The notes under the pieces: model-generated
The model's database searches: none
Seen by the model: the letters and a program-made list of their open reading frames with translations, nothing else
What the model was told of the DNA's origin: nothing
Assembly (NCBI GenBank): GCA_928724745.1
Contig: CAKMXJ010000002.1
Span: forward strand, 1,302,001-1,366,000
Direction of reading: 5' to 3'
Source: Anthracocystis setariae
Taxonomy: Eukaryota; Basidiomycota; Ustilaginomycetes; Ustilaginales; Ustilaginaceae
DNA length: 64,000 nucleotides
Shown: in pieces, positions 21,224 through 31,412 of the stretch
Position numbering within the stretch: position 1 is the stretch's first letter
How the letters are laid out: every line of letters starts with the position of its first letter
Translations under genes and position numbers: made by a program

Positions 21224-22781
21224 GGTGACACCACTTGTCAAGAGACCGAGGCGAATCGTGGAGAAGCCGATGCGATCAGCGTTAGCGTTGAAATCAATGC
21301 GATGGAAGTACAGCCATTGGTGCTGCTGCCTTGGCTGCCGAGTACGATGATGAAGGATGTGACAAACGATCAGCTGGAATGATCCACGACGTCAAGGTGG
21401 AGGCTGTTGTTGTGATGAAAGGTGTTGCTTGGGATACGACGCAGCCGTGTTGTCTATTCGGGGTGTGATGGGTGTCTCACGATGAGATGCTAGTCGGGCT
21501 AGTGCCGTGTTTATGTAGATTGGATGTGTGTATGTGCTTGCGGTAGCATTCATATGACATCCGCTGCGTGCTGATATCTATCCATAATGAATGCAGTCGA
21601 AGGATGGCCCGATGGCTGATGGCTCGATGGCTCGAGTGTCACTTTTGCTCTTTGGCCGCTCGGCTGTCTCTGACGGTCACAGCGCATACAGCGATCTGCA
21701 CCCACGCACGCACCTACCTACTACTACGCAGCAGCAGCAGCAGCAGTCTCGCTCGCACGCACGCACGCAAAGCGTCCGCACACCCATTCGCTTACTGTAC
21801 CCCCTCTCTCTCACACGGAACCGAGCTGAGGGGGAAAAAGAGAAAAAGAAAAGGGAAAAGAAAAAGAAAAAGAAAAAGAAATCCCGATATCAAAAAAAAA
21901 AAAAACCCCCAATTTTCAGGGTCCCCGTCGAGAGTCCTTTCGGGTCGCGCGGTGTTGGTGGTATGCGTGTGTGTGCTCTCTGCTGTGCCCTTCTTTTTTC
22001 CCGACTTGGCACTCTTGCTGCTTGCCAAAGCAGTGTTGGTTTTCTCACGCCTCTCGCATCTCCCCGCACAGCACAGCACCGCACAGCGCAGCACCGCACC
22101 TCACCTAAAGTCAACATCAATCAATCACTCAATCAATCATGGTTCAGGTCGCGCTCGCCATTTCTCGAAAAAGCTAAGCTCACTCCCGTCGGGTCCCGTC
22201 CGTTGTCAGTCTCATTCTCCTTTTCCTTCAACACCATCACCACCACCACCACCACCACCACCACCACCACCACCACCACCATCACCCTTCGCTGCCGCCG
22301 CTGGTGCCATCATTGTTGCTCTCCGACAGCTCGGCTCGCTTTAGGAACCGTTCCTCGGTCGTCCAATATCTAGCCAGGCAATCAATCGGTGGCTTGACCG
22401 GTCGCTCTTCTCCTCTGGACCCACTTGCACCTATCGCAAGGACGCACTCTGTTTGTCGCTGACACGTGTCCTTGCCGGTCAAGGTCGTTCTAAAGGTCAC
22501 TGCAGCACTTTCAACAGCATCCCGACATCGCAGCCATCTATCAAAGCGCTCTCGTCTCGCTTCTTGGCAATTCAATCCATCTTGAAAAGCATCCATCTGT
22601 ACACGATCTCGACTCGGCTCCAACCTTCAAGCTTCTGTTCGTCTCGGCCATGATCTGGTCAAGTTGATATCGTCATCGTCAGTCTCCACCTTTTATCACT
22701 TGCACGAAACTTGCCATTCATACGCTTCAGCTTGCTCCGTCTTTCTTCGCTGCACTGCCGCTGATCTTTGATATACCAGCC
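21224..22781. promoter_or_regulatory. Long divergent promoter between MAPKKK and RasGEF
   Basis: This 1,558-bp intergenic region contains GCAGCAG and CGCA tracts (about 21729-21770), a purine-rich AAAAG block with an A13-14 run (about 21836-21905), GCACAGCA repeats (about 22066-22096), AATC repeats (about 22112-22136) and a long CAC microsatellite at about 22231-22281. Frames that cross it are made of these repeats and are not considered genes. The length suggests long 5' UTRs or complex regulation of the two signalling genes. Confidence 0.55.
22231..22281. repeat. (CAC)n microsatellite
   Basis: A near-perfect CAC/ACC trinucleotide tract of about 50 bp in the leader region upstream of the RasGEF gene. 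Confidence 0.85.
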
Positions 22782-25700
22782 ATGTCGTCGTTCGCCTCCA
22801 CCTCTGCATCGCACGCCGACGCCAGCTTCGTACCGTCCTATGCCGACCATGACGATCACCTCCAAATCCAGCCCGAGGAACACGTCGTAGCACTCCACGA
22901 CTTCAACTCCAACAATGCTACCTGTCTCTCTTTCCATGCCGGTCAAGTCATCAAGGTCTACAACCGCGACCCGTCTGGCTGGTGGGATGGAGAGCTCGAC
23001 GGTCAGCGAGGCTGGTTTCCCAGCAACTATGTCGATCAAGAAGCCGTCTATGTCTCGGACGACGCACACAACGATTCCTATTCGCACGACGAATCCCATC
23101 AGATGCGCCATTCTGCCATCAGTAACTATTCCTCCGACTTTGACCACATCGCTGACTACAGAGCTGCCGCTCCCAGCGCCTCCGGTCGTGAACGATACTA
23201 CTCCGCCCGTGCTTCCCGCTCTTCCACTCCGACCTCGGCTCCCCTCATGCATCGTGGCGATGCCGGCGTCCTCGATCCCATCCTGCATGCCATCGCTTTG
23301 CTCACCAACGCCGTTCGCGCAAACAGAGTCGCTCACTTCCAGCCATCGACAGCATGCGTCATCTCGTCGGTTCGCTCCGTCCTTTCGGCCACCGACTGCC
23401 TCACTCGCGAGTCAAGCGTCCTCAAGGCCAACCCGCATCTCGCCCGCGAGCGCAAAGCCATCCTCTCCGAACTCAGCAAGCTCGTCGCCCAAGCGCGTAG
23501 AGCTTCCGCGCCGATGGTCGACGAATCACACCGCCCAGCAGAGATGGACGCCATGCTATCTCTTGCCGACCAAGTCCTCGCCAACGTTCGCAATTTCCTA
23601 GGCGTGGCCGTCGAATCCGGCGTACCCGTACCCGACCGTCGCTCGTCGGTCTACGATGATCTCTACGCTGATCGGGGCGATCCATCTTTCGACCATCACC
23701 GCTCTAACCACGCCCGACAGGAGCTCGACAAGACGCCCACTCCGGACTATCCCAACGCTCATGATCCTGCATCGCGCAGCCATGCCGCCCACGCCTCCGA
23801 CCGCTATCCCCTCTACCACCAAATGTCTTCCCAAGACGCTGCTTTCAGGCAGTTTGACCCGCGTCGGCAGCACGCACAGCGCCGTCATCCTTCTGATGGT
23901 TCGGCGGGCTCGTCAGATGGTAGCGCAGCCGCAATCGCACAGGCTCGCGACCAGACACAGCGTCAGCTCGACGGCCGCGACACACGTGCCAGCGTCGTGG
24001 CGGCGGCTGTTGCCCAACATCTGAGTATGGCACGCTCCCGCTCCGATTCCAGCTCGGACTCGCCCGAGTCCATTTCTGGCAATGACACGGGCTCCCAAAA
24101 TGGCTCTGCAGGCTCTGCAGACGACGAACAGCCGCCCAGCCCAGTCGAATGTACGTCCTACGAGGTCATGCAGCGCCTCAGCCACACCAACGACCAGCTG
24201 CTATCCATCATCGCCGCTTTCATCGGCCACGTCCACACCCACACATCCGAAAGCCACGCTTCCAGTTACGCCCATCTCATCGACATGACACGCGAGGCCG
24301 TCGTCGGCGTGCGCAACCTGTTGCTGGTGGTTGAAGCCGTCAACAACAATGTCGTGTTGCAGCAGATTCGTCCGCGCGAGACAGCCATCCTGTGGGAGAC
24401 GCGCGAGAACCTGTACGAAGCCACCACCCAGCTTGTCACGGCGGCGCGCATCGTCACCTCGGCTCCGTCCGCCTCGATCACCGCAGGCTCGGCTGCCGAA
24501 GCAGAGGACAAGTCGCGACTGCTTCAGGCCGCCACCAGCGTCCTGCGAACCGGTGGAGAGTGCGTCGGAGCTGTGCGCCTCTGCATCGACCGACTCGACC
24601 CTACCTTCACCATCGCGCTGCCCGCACCGACACGCGCGAGACAGGCACCAGCCTCTGTGCGTGCTTCGACCGCAACCGAGCACATGGCCTCCCAGCGAAT
24701 GGACCGCGATCAGGGCAGTGGTAGCCGCGATACGGATGACGCTGAGGCCGAGTCGGCACGCGAAATCAGGCGCAAGAACACACTCTCGTTCCTCGGACGC
24801 AAAGCCACCAGCTTGTCGTGCCTCAAGCAAAAGTACGAACGCGACGAATACCAGACAGGCTTTGAAGACATCGATGAAGACGAATACAGCGCCGAAGAAT
24901 CCGATCTGTCCAAGAGCAATGCCTCGATGCAGCAAGCTGCCCGCCAGACTCCTTCCACCATGAGTCGGTCATCTTCGCTTCAAGGTGCAGCATCGATCGC
25001 ACCCAACCCCAACAGATTCGAGCAACATGCACAGCGTCGTCCGGCCGACAACCGAGCCGAGCCCAGAGCCGCTTCTGCATCCAGCAGCAATGGCTTCAAC
25101 CTCGGCTCTCCCGTTGACCAGCTTACGCCAGATGCCATTCGAGGATCCCGATCAACCATCCGGTCGATCCGCTCCGAGGTCACCGGCGAGACTTCGACGC
25201 GCCCTTCCCTGGACATGCACCAAGCCACTGGCTCCGCACCTGACGCTCACACTACGGCTCAGTTCGCTGCCAAGCAGCTTGCTGGCGGTGTGGTGGATCG
25301 TCAGTCGATGTACAGGGAGCAGCGTGGTCCCGCCATCTCGGTCGAATCACGCTACATGGCACCGGACTACGGTCCATCAGACGTGGTTTGCAACTCGGAA
25401 GGCCAAGTTACTGGAGCTACGCTCAAGGCTCTGGTTGAGAAGATGACGCCGCACAACACCATGGTCGAGGCTACCTTCTCGACCGCCTTTTTCCTCTGTT
25501 TCAGAATGTTCACATCGCCGCAGGAGCTACTCGACACGCTGGTTGCGCGCTTCGAGCTGAGGCCACCTGCAGACCTCGCCATGAGCGAAGCGGACCTGGC
25601 GCGCTGGAACGACAAAAAGGTCGTCCCCGTCCGTCTTCGGGTGCTGAATCTGCTCAAAAGTTGGCTTGAGAATCACTGGAACCCGGCTACCGACCGACCC

Positions 25701-26924
25701 ATTCTGCAGCAACTCATTCCTCTGACCGAGCGATGGGCCGGCATGCCAGGTGCCGTTGCTGGCCCCGCTCATCGGCTTGTAGACTTGGCACGCAAGCGTC
25801 TTGACGGAACGTTGCAAAAGACGACCGTTCTGGTCGGCAATAGCCGCGGGCCAGGCAGTCTACAACGCGTGGTCTCGTCTGAGCGCATGAAGAGCAATTC
25901 CGGTCTCGCTATGACCGACACTTCGCAAATGTATGCGCCCTCGGCATTTTCCAAAGGTGCGCCGCTGCCGCCGACGTCGGTGGTGTCCAAGACACTGCTC
26001 TCAAACCTGCGCAACGAACTTTTCGACAAGATCAACATTCTCGATTTCGACCCGTTGGAGCTGGCGCGCCAGCTGACCATCATCGACAGCAAGCTGTACT
26101 GCGCGATCCAGCCGGAAGAGCTGCTTGGATCCAAGTTTACCAAGCAAACAAGGGCACTAGGGATGAGCGAGGATGTGCACGTCAAGAGCATGTCGTCCAT
26201 GTCGACGCGAATCACCGGCTGGATCAGCGAATGCATCCTGAACGAAGTCGACGCAAAGAAGCGTACACAGTTGCTCAAGTTCTTCATCAAGCTTGGCGAT
26301 CGGTGTGAACAGCTGAACAACTTCCACACGCTCATGGCGATCCAGTGTGCGCTCAATTCGTCGACGATCGCACGCCTCAAGAAGACATGGGACGGCCTGT
26401 CTGTCAAGTATCGTACCATGATGGACCATCAGCGACGTGCGGTGGAGCACACGCGAAACTATGCTGGCTACCGTGCTCGTCTTCGCAACACGACGCCACC
26501 TGCAATTCCGTTCTTGGGCCTCTTCCTGACAGATCTGACGTTCTGCCACGAGGGTAATGCACCTACGCGACCGTGTCCATCGGACCCGGAGAAGAAGTTG
26601 CTCAACTTTGACAAGTACATCAAGATCAGCCGCATCGTCGGCGAGGTACAGCGCTTCCAGGTGCCGTACAATTTGGTGGAGGTGCCGGAGATGCAAAAAT
26701 TCCTGCAAGGCGCGCTCAACGATGTGCAAGGGGCTCAGGGTGGACGCGGTGCAGATGATCTCTACCGACGCAGTTTGCTGCTCGAGCCACGGGCAGGCTC
26801 GTCGGCCAATGCGACGACGGCGCCTCTGACGGGCAGTTTGGCCATGCGTTCGACCAACAGCAACAACGCCTCGGATGGCGGAAAAGCGGGTGCATTGGAC
26901 ATCTTTAATTGGCGACATCTTTAA
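22782..26924 (+). CDS. CDC25: CDC25-type Ras guanine-nucleotide exchange factor with SH3 domain
   Basis: This protein would activate Ras by catalysing GDP release, upstream of adenylate cyclase/PKA and possibly MAPK signalling at the plasma membrane. It is 1,380 residues in a single exon from the ATG at 22782. An SH3 domain lies at about residues 35-85 (VVALHDFN, GWWDGELDGQRGWFPSNYV). A long region of disordered and helical segments follows, with two related four-helix-like blocks (about 165-275 and 455-620). The RasGEF-N domain is at about 875-1010 (NTMVEATFSTAFFLCFRMF). The catalytic RasGEF (CDC25) domain is at about 1085-1340 (DPLELARQLTIIDSKLYCAI, FIKLGDRCEQLNNFHTLMAI, the PPAIPFLGLFLTDLTF motif). 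The SH3-RasGEFN-RasGEF order is the fungal CDC25 layout and all parts look complete. Confidence 0.93.
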   Translation: MSSFASTSASHADASFVPSYADHDDHLQIQPEEHVVALHDFNSNNATCLSFHAGQVIKVYNRDPSGWWDGELDGQRGWFPSNYVDQEAVYVSDDAHNDSYSHDESHQMRHSAISNYSSDFDHIADYRAAAPSASGRERYYSARASRSSTPTSAPLMHRGDAGVLDPILHAIALLTNAVRANRVAHFQPSTACVISSVRSVLSATDCLTRESSVLKANPHLARERKAILSELSKLVAQARRASAPMVDESHRPAEMDAMLSLADQVLANVRNFLGVAVESGVPVPDRRSSVYDDLYADRGDPSFDHHRSNHARQELDKTPTPDYPNAHDPASRSHAAHASDRYPLYHQMSSQDAAFRQFDPRRQHAQRRHPSDGSAGSSDGSAAAIAQARDQTQRQLDGRDTRASVVAAAVAQHLSMARSRSDSSSDSPESISGNDTGSQNGSAGSADDEQPPSPVECTSYEVMQRLSHTNDQLLSIIAAFIGHVHTHTSESHASSYAHLIDMTREAVVGVRNLLLVVEAVNNNVVLQQIRPRETAILWETRENLYEATTQLVTAARIVTSAPSASITAGSAAEAEDKSRLLQAATSVLRTGGECVGAVRLCIDRLDPTFTIALPAPTRARQAPASVRASTATEHMASQRMDRDQGSGSRDTDDAEAESAREIRRKNTLSFLGRKATSLSCLKQKYERDEYQTGFEDIDEDEYSAEESDLSKSNASMQQAARQTPSTMSRSSSLQGAASIAPNPNRFEQHAQRRPADNRAEPRAASASSSNGFNLGSPVDQLTPDAIRGSRSTIRSIRSEVTGETSTRPSLDMHQATGSAPDAHTTAQFAAKQLAGGVVDRQSMYREQRGPAISVESRYMAPDYGPSDVVCNSEGQVTGATLKALVEKMTPHNTMVEATFSTAFFLCFRMFTSPQELLDTLVARFELRPPADLAMSEADLARWNDKKVVPVRLRVLNLLKSWLENHWNPATDRPILQQLIPLTERWAGMPGAVAGPAHRLVDLARKRLDGTLQKTTVLVGNSRGPGSLQRVVSSERMKSNSGLAMTDTSQMYAPSAFSKGAPLPPTSVVSKTLLSNLRNELFDKINILDFDPLELARQLTIIDSKLYCAIQPEELLGSKFTKQTRALGMSEDVHVKSMSSMSTRITGWISECILNEVDAKKRTQLLKFFIKLGDRCEQLNNFHTLMAIQCALNSSTIARLKKTWDGLSVKYRTMMDHQRRAVEHTRNYAGYRARLRNTTPPAIPFLGLFLTDLTFCHEGNAPTRPCPSDPEKKLLNFDKYIKISRIVGEVQRFQVPYNLVEVPEMQKFLQGALNDVQGAQGGRGADDLYRRSLLLEPRAGSSANATTAPLTGSLAMRSTNSNNASDGGKAGALDIFNWRHL

Positions 26925-28284
26925 CTGGCGTGGCTAATGACGAATCGAATCGCGCATCTGACTAAGGGGTCGGAAGGTTGACTAGGGGAACAAGCAAGTC
27001 CAGCCTCGCTCGTGTACGATAGTTGCCATCCAATTTTTTATCTTTATCGGTTTGTACACTGTTGACTATGAATGCTTGATTCGTCGAGCGTGAGTGTGGG
27101 GGTGTGGTTGTGGCATTGATCAGATGGTGACGGGAGAAGTTGCTGCTATCTCGGCTTTGTTGCGCAGGAACGGGGAGCAAGGGTGGAGTCGGGGAGCATC
27201 AGGATCCTACCGGCGAATTGCTAGCTTGCTCCGGAGCTAGCAGGAAGGTGATTGACACCTGACCGTCTTTGAAGCGGTCGGCCAATCCGAGAAGAGGCAA
27301 GTCGAGGTTAATTCCGCTGCCGGGCGGAAAGATCCGTCTGACTGTTCTTTGGGAGTCACCTTCAACGGTTGGATTTTCATCGCTCACTCGTTGAATCACG
27401 AACAGATGACTTTGTCAGCTCCGATACTTGAAGTATTCGCTTCGTCAATGGGTCATGACCGAGACAGTTGATGCAGAGAAAAGGTTGGAATGTCGCTGTG
27501 AGGCCCAGGTGAGGACGATGAACATGAAGGATGCGAGCGCTGTCAAGTAGTATCTTGGCTGGTTGGTTGGTTGGTTGGTCGGTCGGTCATTTCCGCGTTT
27601 AAGCTGGCTAGAACCGGGCACGCTGCGAGATCGTGGCACCCTTGGCCCAACCACGGCAGCTCTGCGAATACAGTACTGTACTGGAAAATGGAAGAAATTC
27701 GAATTGGAAAACAAGAACACGAGCCTTCCGAAATACAGTACAACTTGTGCATCGCATTTTGTATTGATTGGAGCTTCGAGTGGAATTCAAGATGACGAGG
27801 GTCATCAGGCCAAATACAGAGGTGAGTACAGTACGATCATCACAATCCGAATACTCTAGCTCCACCTGCGTCACGCTGCCCGTGACTGCCTTGGACTTGG
27901 TCCGTGACTGCCTGCTTCTTCCTTCCTGCTGCCTGCTGCCTGTTGGCTGCTGCAAAGTGGAAATTCTGTGCAAAACTTGGCTCGTCTGCCGGTCAAAAAG
28001 TGTGTGTGTGGTGTGTGGACCGTGACAGTGTAATAGAACAGCACAGCGCAGCGCGGACAAAGTCCATTCTCCGTGTCCAACTTGCTGTCACTCAACTCGC
28101 TTGGTCTGCATCTTTCCTTCTTCTCCCTCTCTGCCCCCTTCCTCCTCCACAGCAGCATCTTCCATCCTCGTGCTCAAGTCTAACTTGCAACTCGGAGGTC
28201 ATATACTTACCGCCCCATCGTTTCTACCCAACCCAACCCCATCCGAGACCACTACCCTTACGCTCGCTGGCCCCATCCGTCAAC
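26925..28284. other. Intergenic region upstream of KGD2
   Basis: This 1,360-bp stretch contains a TTGG/TCGG tetranucleotide tract at about 27556-27588 and two short palindromic ACAGTACTGTAC-like motifs near 27670. The last few hundred bases are probably the KGD2 promoter and 5' UTR. Short frames here have no recognisable content. Confidence 0.55.
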
Positions 28285-29712
28285 ATGCTCTCTCGCTCCG
28301 TTGCTCAGACCGGCGCTCGCGCTGCCAGGAGCCTCGCTCTCCGAACCGGCTCGGTGCGCATGGTCACGCCTGCTGTCGCTCGACGAACCCTCGTAACCTG
28401 CTCTGCTCAGACGACCTTGGCTCTCGGTGCCCACAAGACCGCTCTTTCGGCGCAGAGGAGCTTCTCGTCCTCCTCGAGCCGTAACGAGGTGGTCAAGGTG
28501 CCCCAGATGGCCGAGTCCATCACCGAGGGTACGTTGAAACAGTGGAACAAGAAGGTCGGCGACTTTGTCCAGGCTGACGAGGAGGTCGCTACCATCGAAA
28601 CCGACAAGATCGACGTCTCTGTCAACGCACCCCAGTCTGGTACCATTGTCGAGATCTACGCTCAGGAGGAGGACACCGTCGAAGTCGGCAAGGACCTGTT
28701 CAAGCTCGAAGCCGGCGACGCCCCCGCCGGTGGTGCCAAGAAGGAGGAGACCAAATCAGACAAGAAGCAAGAGAAGAAGGACAACGACAAGGCCAAGAAG
28801 GAAGAGTCCAAGCAGCCCGAGAAGAAGAGTGACGACAAGAAGCCCACGCCCTCGGCTGAGCCCGAATCGCGTCCCTCGCCCGCCGCCTCCGCTCCCGCTC
28901 CATCCAAACCTGCGTCGTCCTCGCCGTCCTCGCCGTCCAAGTCGTCGTCGTCGTCATCATCTTCAGCTTCTTCCTCGTCGTCTGCACCAAAAGCTGCTGC
29001 TGGCAGCCGAGAGGAGAACCGCGTCAAGATGTCGCGCATGCGTCTCAGGATCGCTGAGCGATTGAAGCAGTCGCAGAACACGGCTGCTTCGCTGACCACG
29101 TTCAACGAAATTGACATGTCGAACCTCATGGCGTTCCGAGCCCGTCACAAGGACCGCATCCTCAAGGAGAAGGGAGTCAAGCTCGGCTTCATGTCGGCCT
29201 TTGCCAAGGCGTCCGCCATGGCTCTCAAGGACGTGCCCGCTGCCAACGCCAGCATTGAAGGTGCTGGGCTCGGTGACACGATCGTTTACCGCGACTTTGT
29301 GGACCTGTCGGTTGCCGTCTCCACGGACAAGGGTCTGGTTACGCCCGTGGTGCGAAACCTCGAGAGCATGTCGCTGGTCGAGATTGAGCAGTCGATCGCC
29401 GAGCTTGCCAAGAAGGCTCGTGACAACAAGCTCACTCTGGAGGACATGAGCGGCGGTACGTTTACCATCAGCAACGGTGGTGTGTTTGGTTCACTGTTCG
29501 GTACGCCCATCCTGAACTTGCCCGGCTCTGCTATCCTGGGCATGCATGCTGTCAAGGACAAGGCTTGGGTGGTGAACGGCAAGGTCGAGATCCGACCCAT
29601 CATGGTGGTGGCTCTCACTTACGACCACCGACTGCTCGACGGTCGTGAGGCGACCACTTTCCTTGTCAAGCTCAAGCAGTACATTGAGGACATGCCTAGC
29701 ATGCTCCTCTAG
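28285..29712 (+). CDS. KGD2: Dihydrolipoamide succinyltransferase, E2 of the 2-oxoglutarate dehydrogenase complex
   Basis: KGD2 transfers the succinyl group from E1-bound thiamine diphosphate to CoA through a lipoyl-lysine arm, in the mitochondrial TCA cycle. The ATG at 28285 gives 475 residues. Residues 1-70 are Arg/Ser/Ala-rich without acidic residues, as expected of a mitochondrial presequence, ending near RSFSSSSS. The lipoyl domain is at about 73-146 with lipoylated K108 in the ETDKIDV motif. A Lys/Glu-rich then Pro/Ala/Ser-rich linker spans about 150-240, and no classical E3-binding domain is evident, as is usual for eukaryotic KGD2. The catalytic domain is at about 245-474 with the active-site YDHRLLDGREA (His near residue 446) and the FTISNGGVFGS motif. 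The linker carries a TCG/TCA microsatellite. Intact. Confidence 0.96.
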   Translation: MLSRSVAQTGARAARSLALRTGSVRMVTPAVARRTLVTCSAQTTLALGAHKTALSAQRSFSSSSSRNEVVKVPQMAESITEGTLKQWNKKVGDFVQADEEVATIETDKIDVSVNAPQSGTIVEIYAQEEDTVEVGKDLFKLEAGDAPAGGAKKEETKSDKKQEKKDNDKAKKEESKQPEKKSDDKKPTPSAEPESRPSPAASAPAPSKPASSSPSSPSKSSSSSSSSASSSSSAPKAAAGSREENRVKMSRMRLRIAERLKQSQNTAASLTTFNEIDMSNLMAFRARHKDRILKEKGVKLGFMSAFAKASAMALKDVPAANASIEGAGLGDTIVYRDFVDLSVAVSTDKGLVTPVVRNLESMSLVEIEQSIAELAKKARDNKLTLEDMSGGTFTISNGGVFGSLFGTPILNLPGSAILGMHAVKDKAWVVNGKVEIRPIMVVALTYDHRLLDGREATTFLVKLKQYIEDMPSMLL

Positions 29713-30957
29713 ACGAAACACGAGTCGCATGGCGAAAAGTTGGCTAGCCAGCTGTCTGTAGGTGGTGTCAGTCAGGCGTCCGTCAGCTGAATCTTGTTTT
29801 TGGTTTTGTTTGTTTTTTTTCTCTTTCTTGTTTGTGACATTCCGAGGTACCATATAAAGGTCTCGTGCTCAGTAAGGAAGGCTTGTGATGGGTCGAGACT
29901 GTATCGTGTGCAAGAGACGAGATGTCGTAGCAAGGTTGGCTGCAGGCGAGCAAAAGTGGGATCTACAAGAGCAGATGTCTGAAAGGATGAGCTTTTTCGA
30001 AAGAGAGCCAGCGAAGATGACCAGGTGCCAAGTGCAAGCAGTGGCTTGAGGATGGCTGAGGAAGAATGCAAACATCACAGTCGAGTGGCCTATGGCTATG
30101 GATGGGAATTTGGTGTCAGGGCGGCTCCAAGGCTGTACATTAAGGGCCCTGAAAACTGGCACATTGTTGCGTCACCGTTGGCAGTGAGATCGAAGACAGT
30201 ATGAACGTGCAAGTAAATTTGGGCTGATCTGGAACTTGTAACGGCAAGGGTCGTAGGAAGGATCCTGGTTTCAGAGATCGAACCCGTCATGGCAGCATGG
30301 TTCAGACAGTAACAAAGCGTTGCCCTAGACTGTGCAAGAGGACAGCGAGCCGACGCCTTAAAATTGCGCCAAGTGGGCTTGGTAGTCGTTTGGCCGAGTG
30401 CGAGAAAGGCTCGGAGGAAATGTCAAAAGAGATACACCGATGATGAGAGTCGCAAAACGGTAGAACCGCATGGCAAGGCGCAAGTATCGCCGTTCTGTAG
30501 TGCTGCATGTCGCCCAGGCTATTCAGAGATGGCACGAGTGGGTTCAGAACTGGTGGGTTGCCGCTTAGATTTTGCACCATTAAACTTGAACCGAGGTCAG
30601 AGATAGTGGTGCTGCAGGCAAACGACGGCGCCGCCATCACTTTGCTACGCCCCACTTGCCACGCCCATCTCTGCTGCTAGCATGATGTTGACAACCTCGC
30701 CCATGATATCTACAGTGACAAGACAGACTATGGAACTATATAGGACAATCCAAGGCTCGAAACGCTCCAATTCCGTCAAAATGAGGCTGTCCGATGCACA
30801 CAGCGTCTGCACCCTCGCCAATATATTTAATAATGCTAAACGGGATATCGTGCAGGAACGGGCACCCTTGGCTGCATGCAAGCCAATGATCCGGTACTTT
30901 ACAGCACAGCACAGCACAGCACAGCAGCCAACGAAACAGCCTCGACCTGAACGCACA
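29713..30957. other. Intergenic region between KGD2 and the retrotransposon nest
   Basis: These 1,245 bp hold no recognisable gene. An AGCAC repeat (about 30902-30925) lies close to the insertion point of the outer retrotransposon. Short frames on both strands have no family features. Confidence 0.6.
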
Positions 30958-30962
30958 AACAC
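30958..30962. repeat. Target-site duplication of outer retrotransposon (left copy)
   Basis: AACAC directly precedes the 5' LTR, and the identical AACAC at 46356-46360 directly follows the 3' LTR. A 5-bp duplication is standard for Ty3/gypsy integrases. Confidence 0.9.
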
Positions 30963-31160
30963 TGTCACGTGTGCACGTGACTAACGCTTAGTCAGCGTCT
31001 GCCAAGCACATTTCGTGGCTTGCCTCACCGATCTCTCGTCGCTTCGCTCTCGCTCCGCTCCTCATGTATATAGTCAAGGTATCTTCATCGGATCTCACCT
31101 TCCTGAAATCCACTGCCTTTACTATTCACATATTGCATACAAGCTGTGCATCGTGTGACA
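30963..31160 (+). repeat. 5' LTR of outer element
   Basis: 198 bp, TG...CA termini. It begins with an 18-bp inverted repeat (30964-30981) made of two CACGTG boxes. A TATATAG box lies at 31067-31073, consistent with a transcript start shortly after. No ATG occurs between 31067 and the gag ATG at 31413. Confidence 0.95.
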
Positions 31161-31161
31161 T

Positions 31162-31168
31162 TGGTAGC
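31162..31168 (+). other. Primer-binding site of outer element (initiator tRNA-Met type)
   Basis: TGGTAGC begins two bases after the LTR end. This matches the start of the initiator-tRNA-Met primer-binding site used by Ty1 and Ty3. The match is only 7 nt, so the primer assignment is an inference. Confidence 0.5.
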
Positions 31169-31412
31169 TTCTGTGTTCTTTTCGACAAAGCCTTACCTTC
31201 TTCTACGCTCGCACCATACGCAAGAAAATTTTTTCTTCTCTACTTCAACATAGCCGCATATACTCGACAACCTCTTCATCATTCCCACGACAACGCGCGC
31301 CCGCAGGTCCTCTGACTTGCTTCCTCTCGATCCCGACATCCATCTCCTACCTCGTCGGCTTCACTCAACGTCGTCCCCTTCCGTCCAATCCGTAACCCCA
31401 GCGACGTCCATC

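Noticed and set aside
21224..21241. N-terminal extension of the MAPKKK to 21241
   Set aside because: The codon at 21241 is TTG. The ATG at 21223 is the first true start.
21568..22373. Two overlapping plus-strand frames of about 260 codons upstream of the RasGEF
   Set aside because: They consist mainly of translated simple repeats (Lys, Ser/Leu, Pro/Thr runs) and have no domain; this is promoter or leader sequence.
31317..31412. N-terminal extension of outer Gag to 31317
   Set aside because: It begins with TTG. The first ATG of the transcript leader is at 31413.
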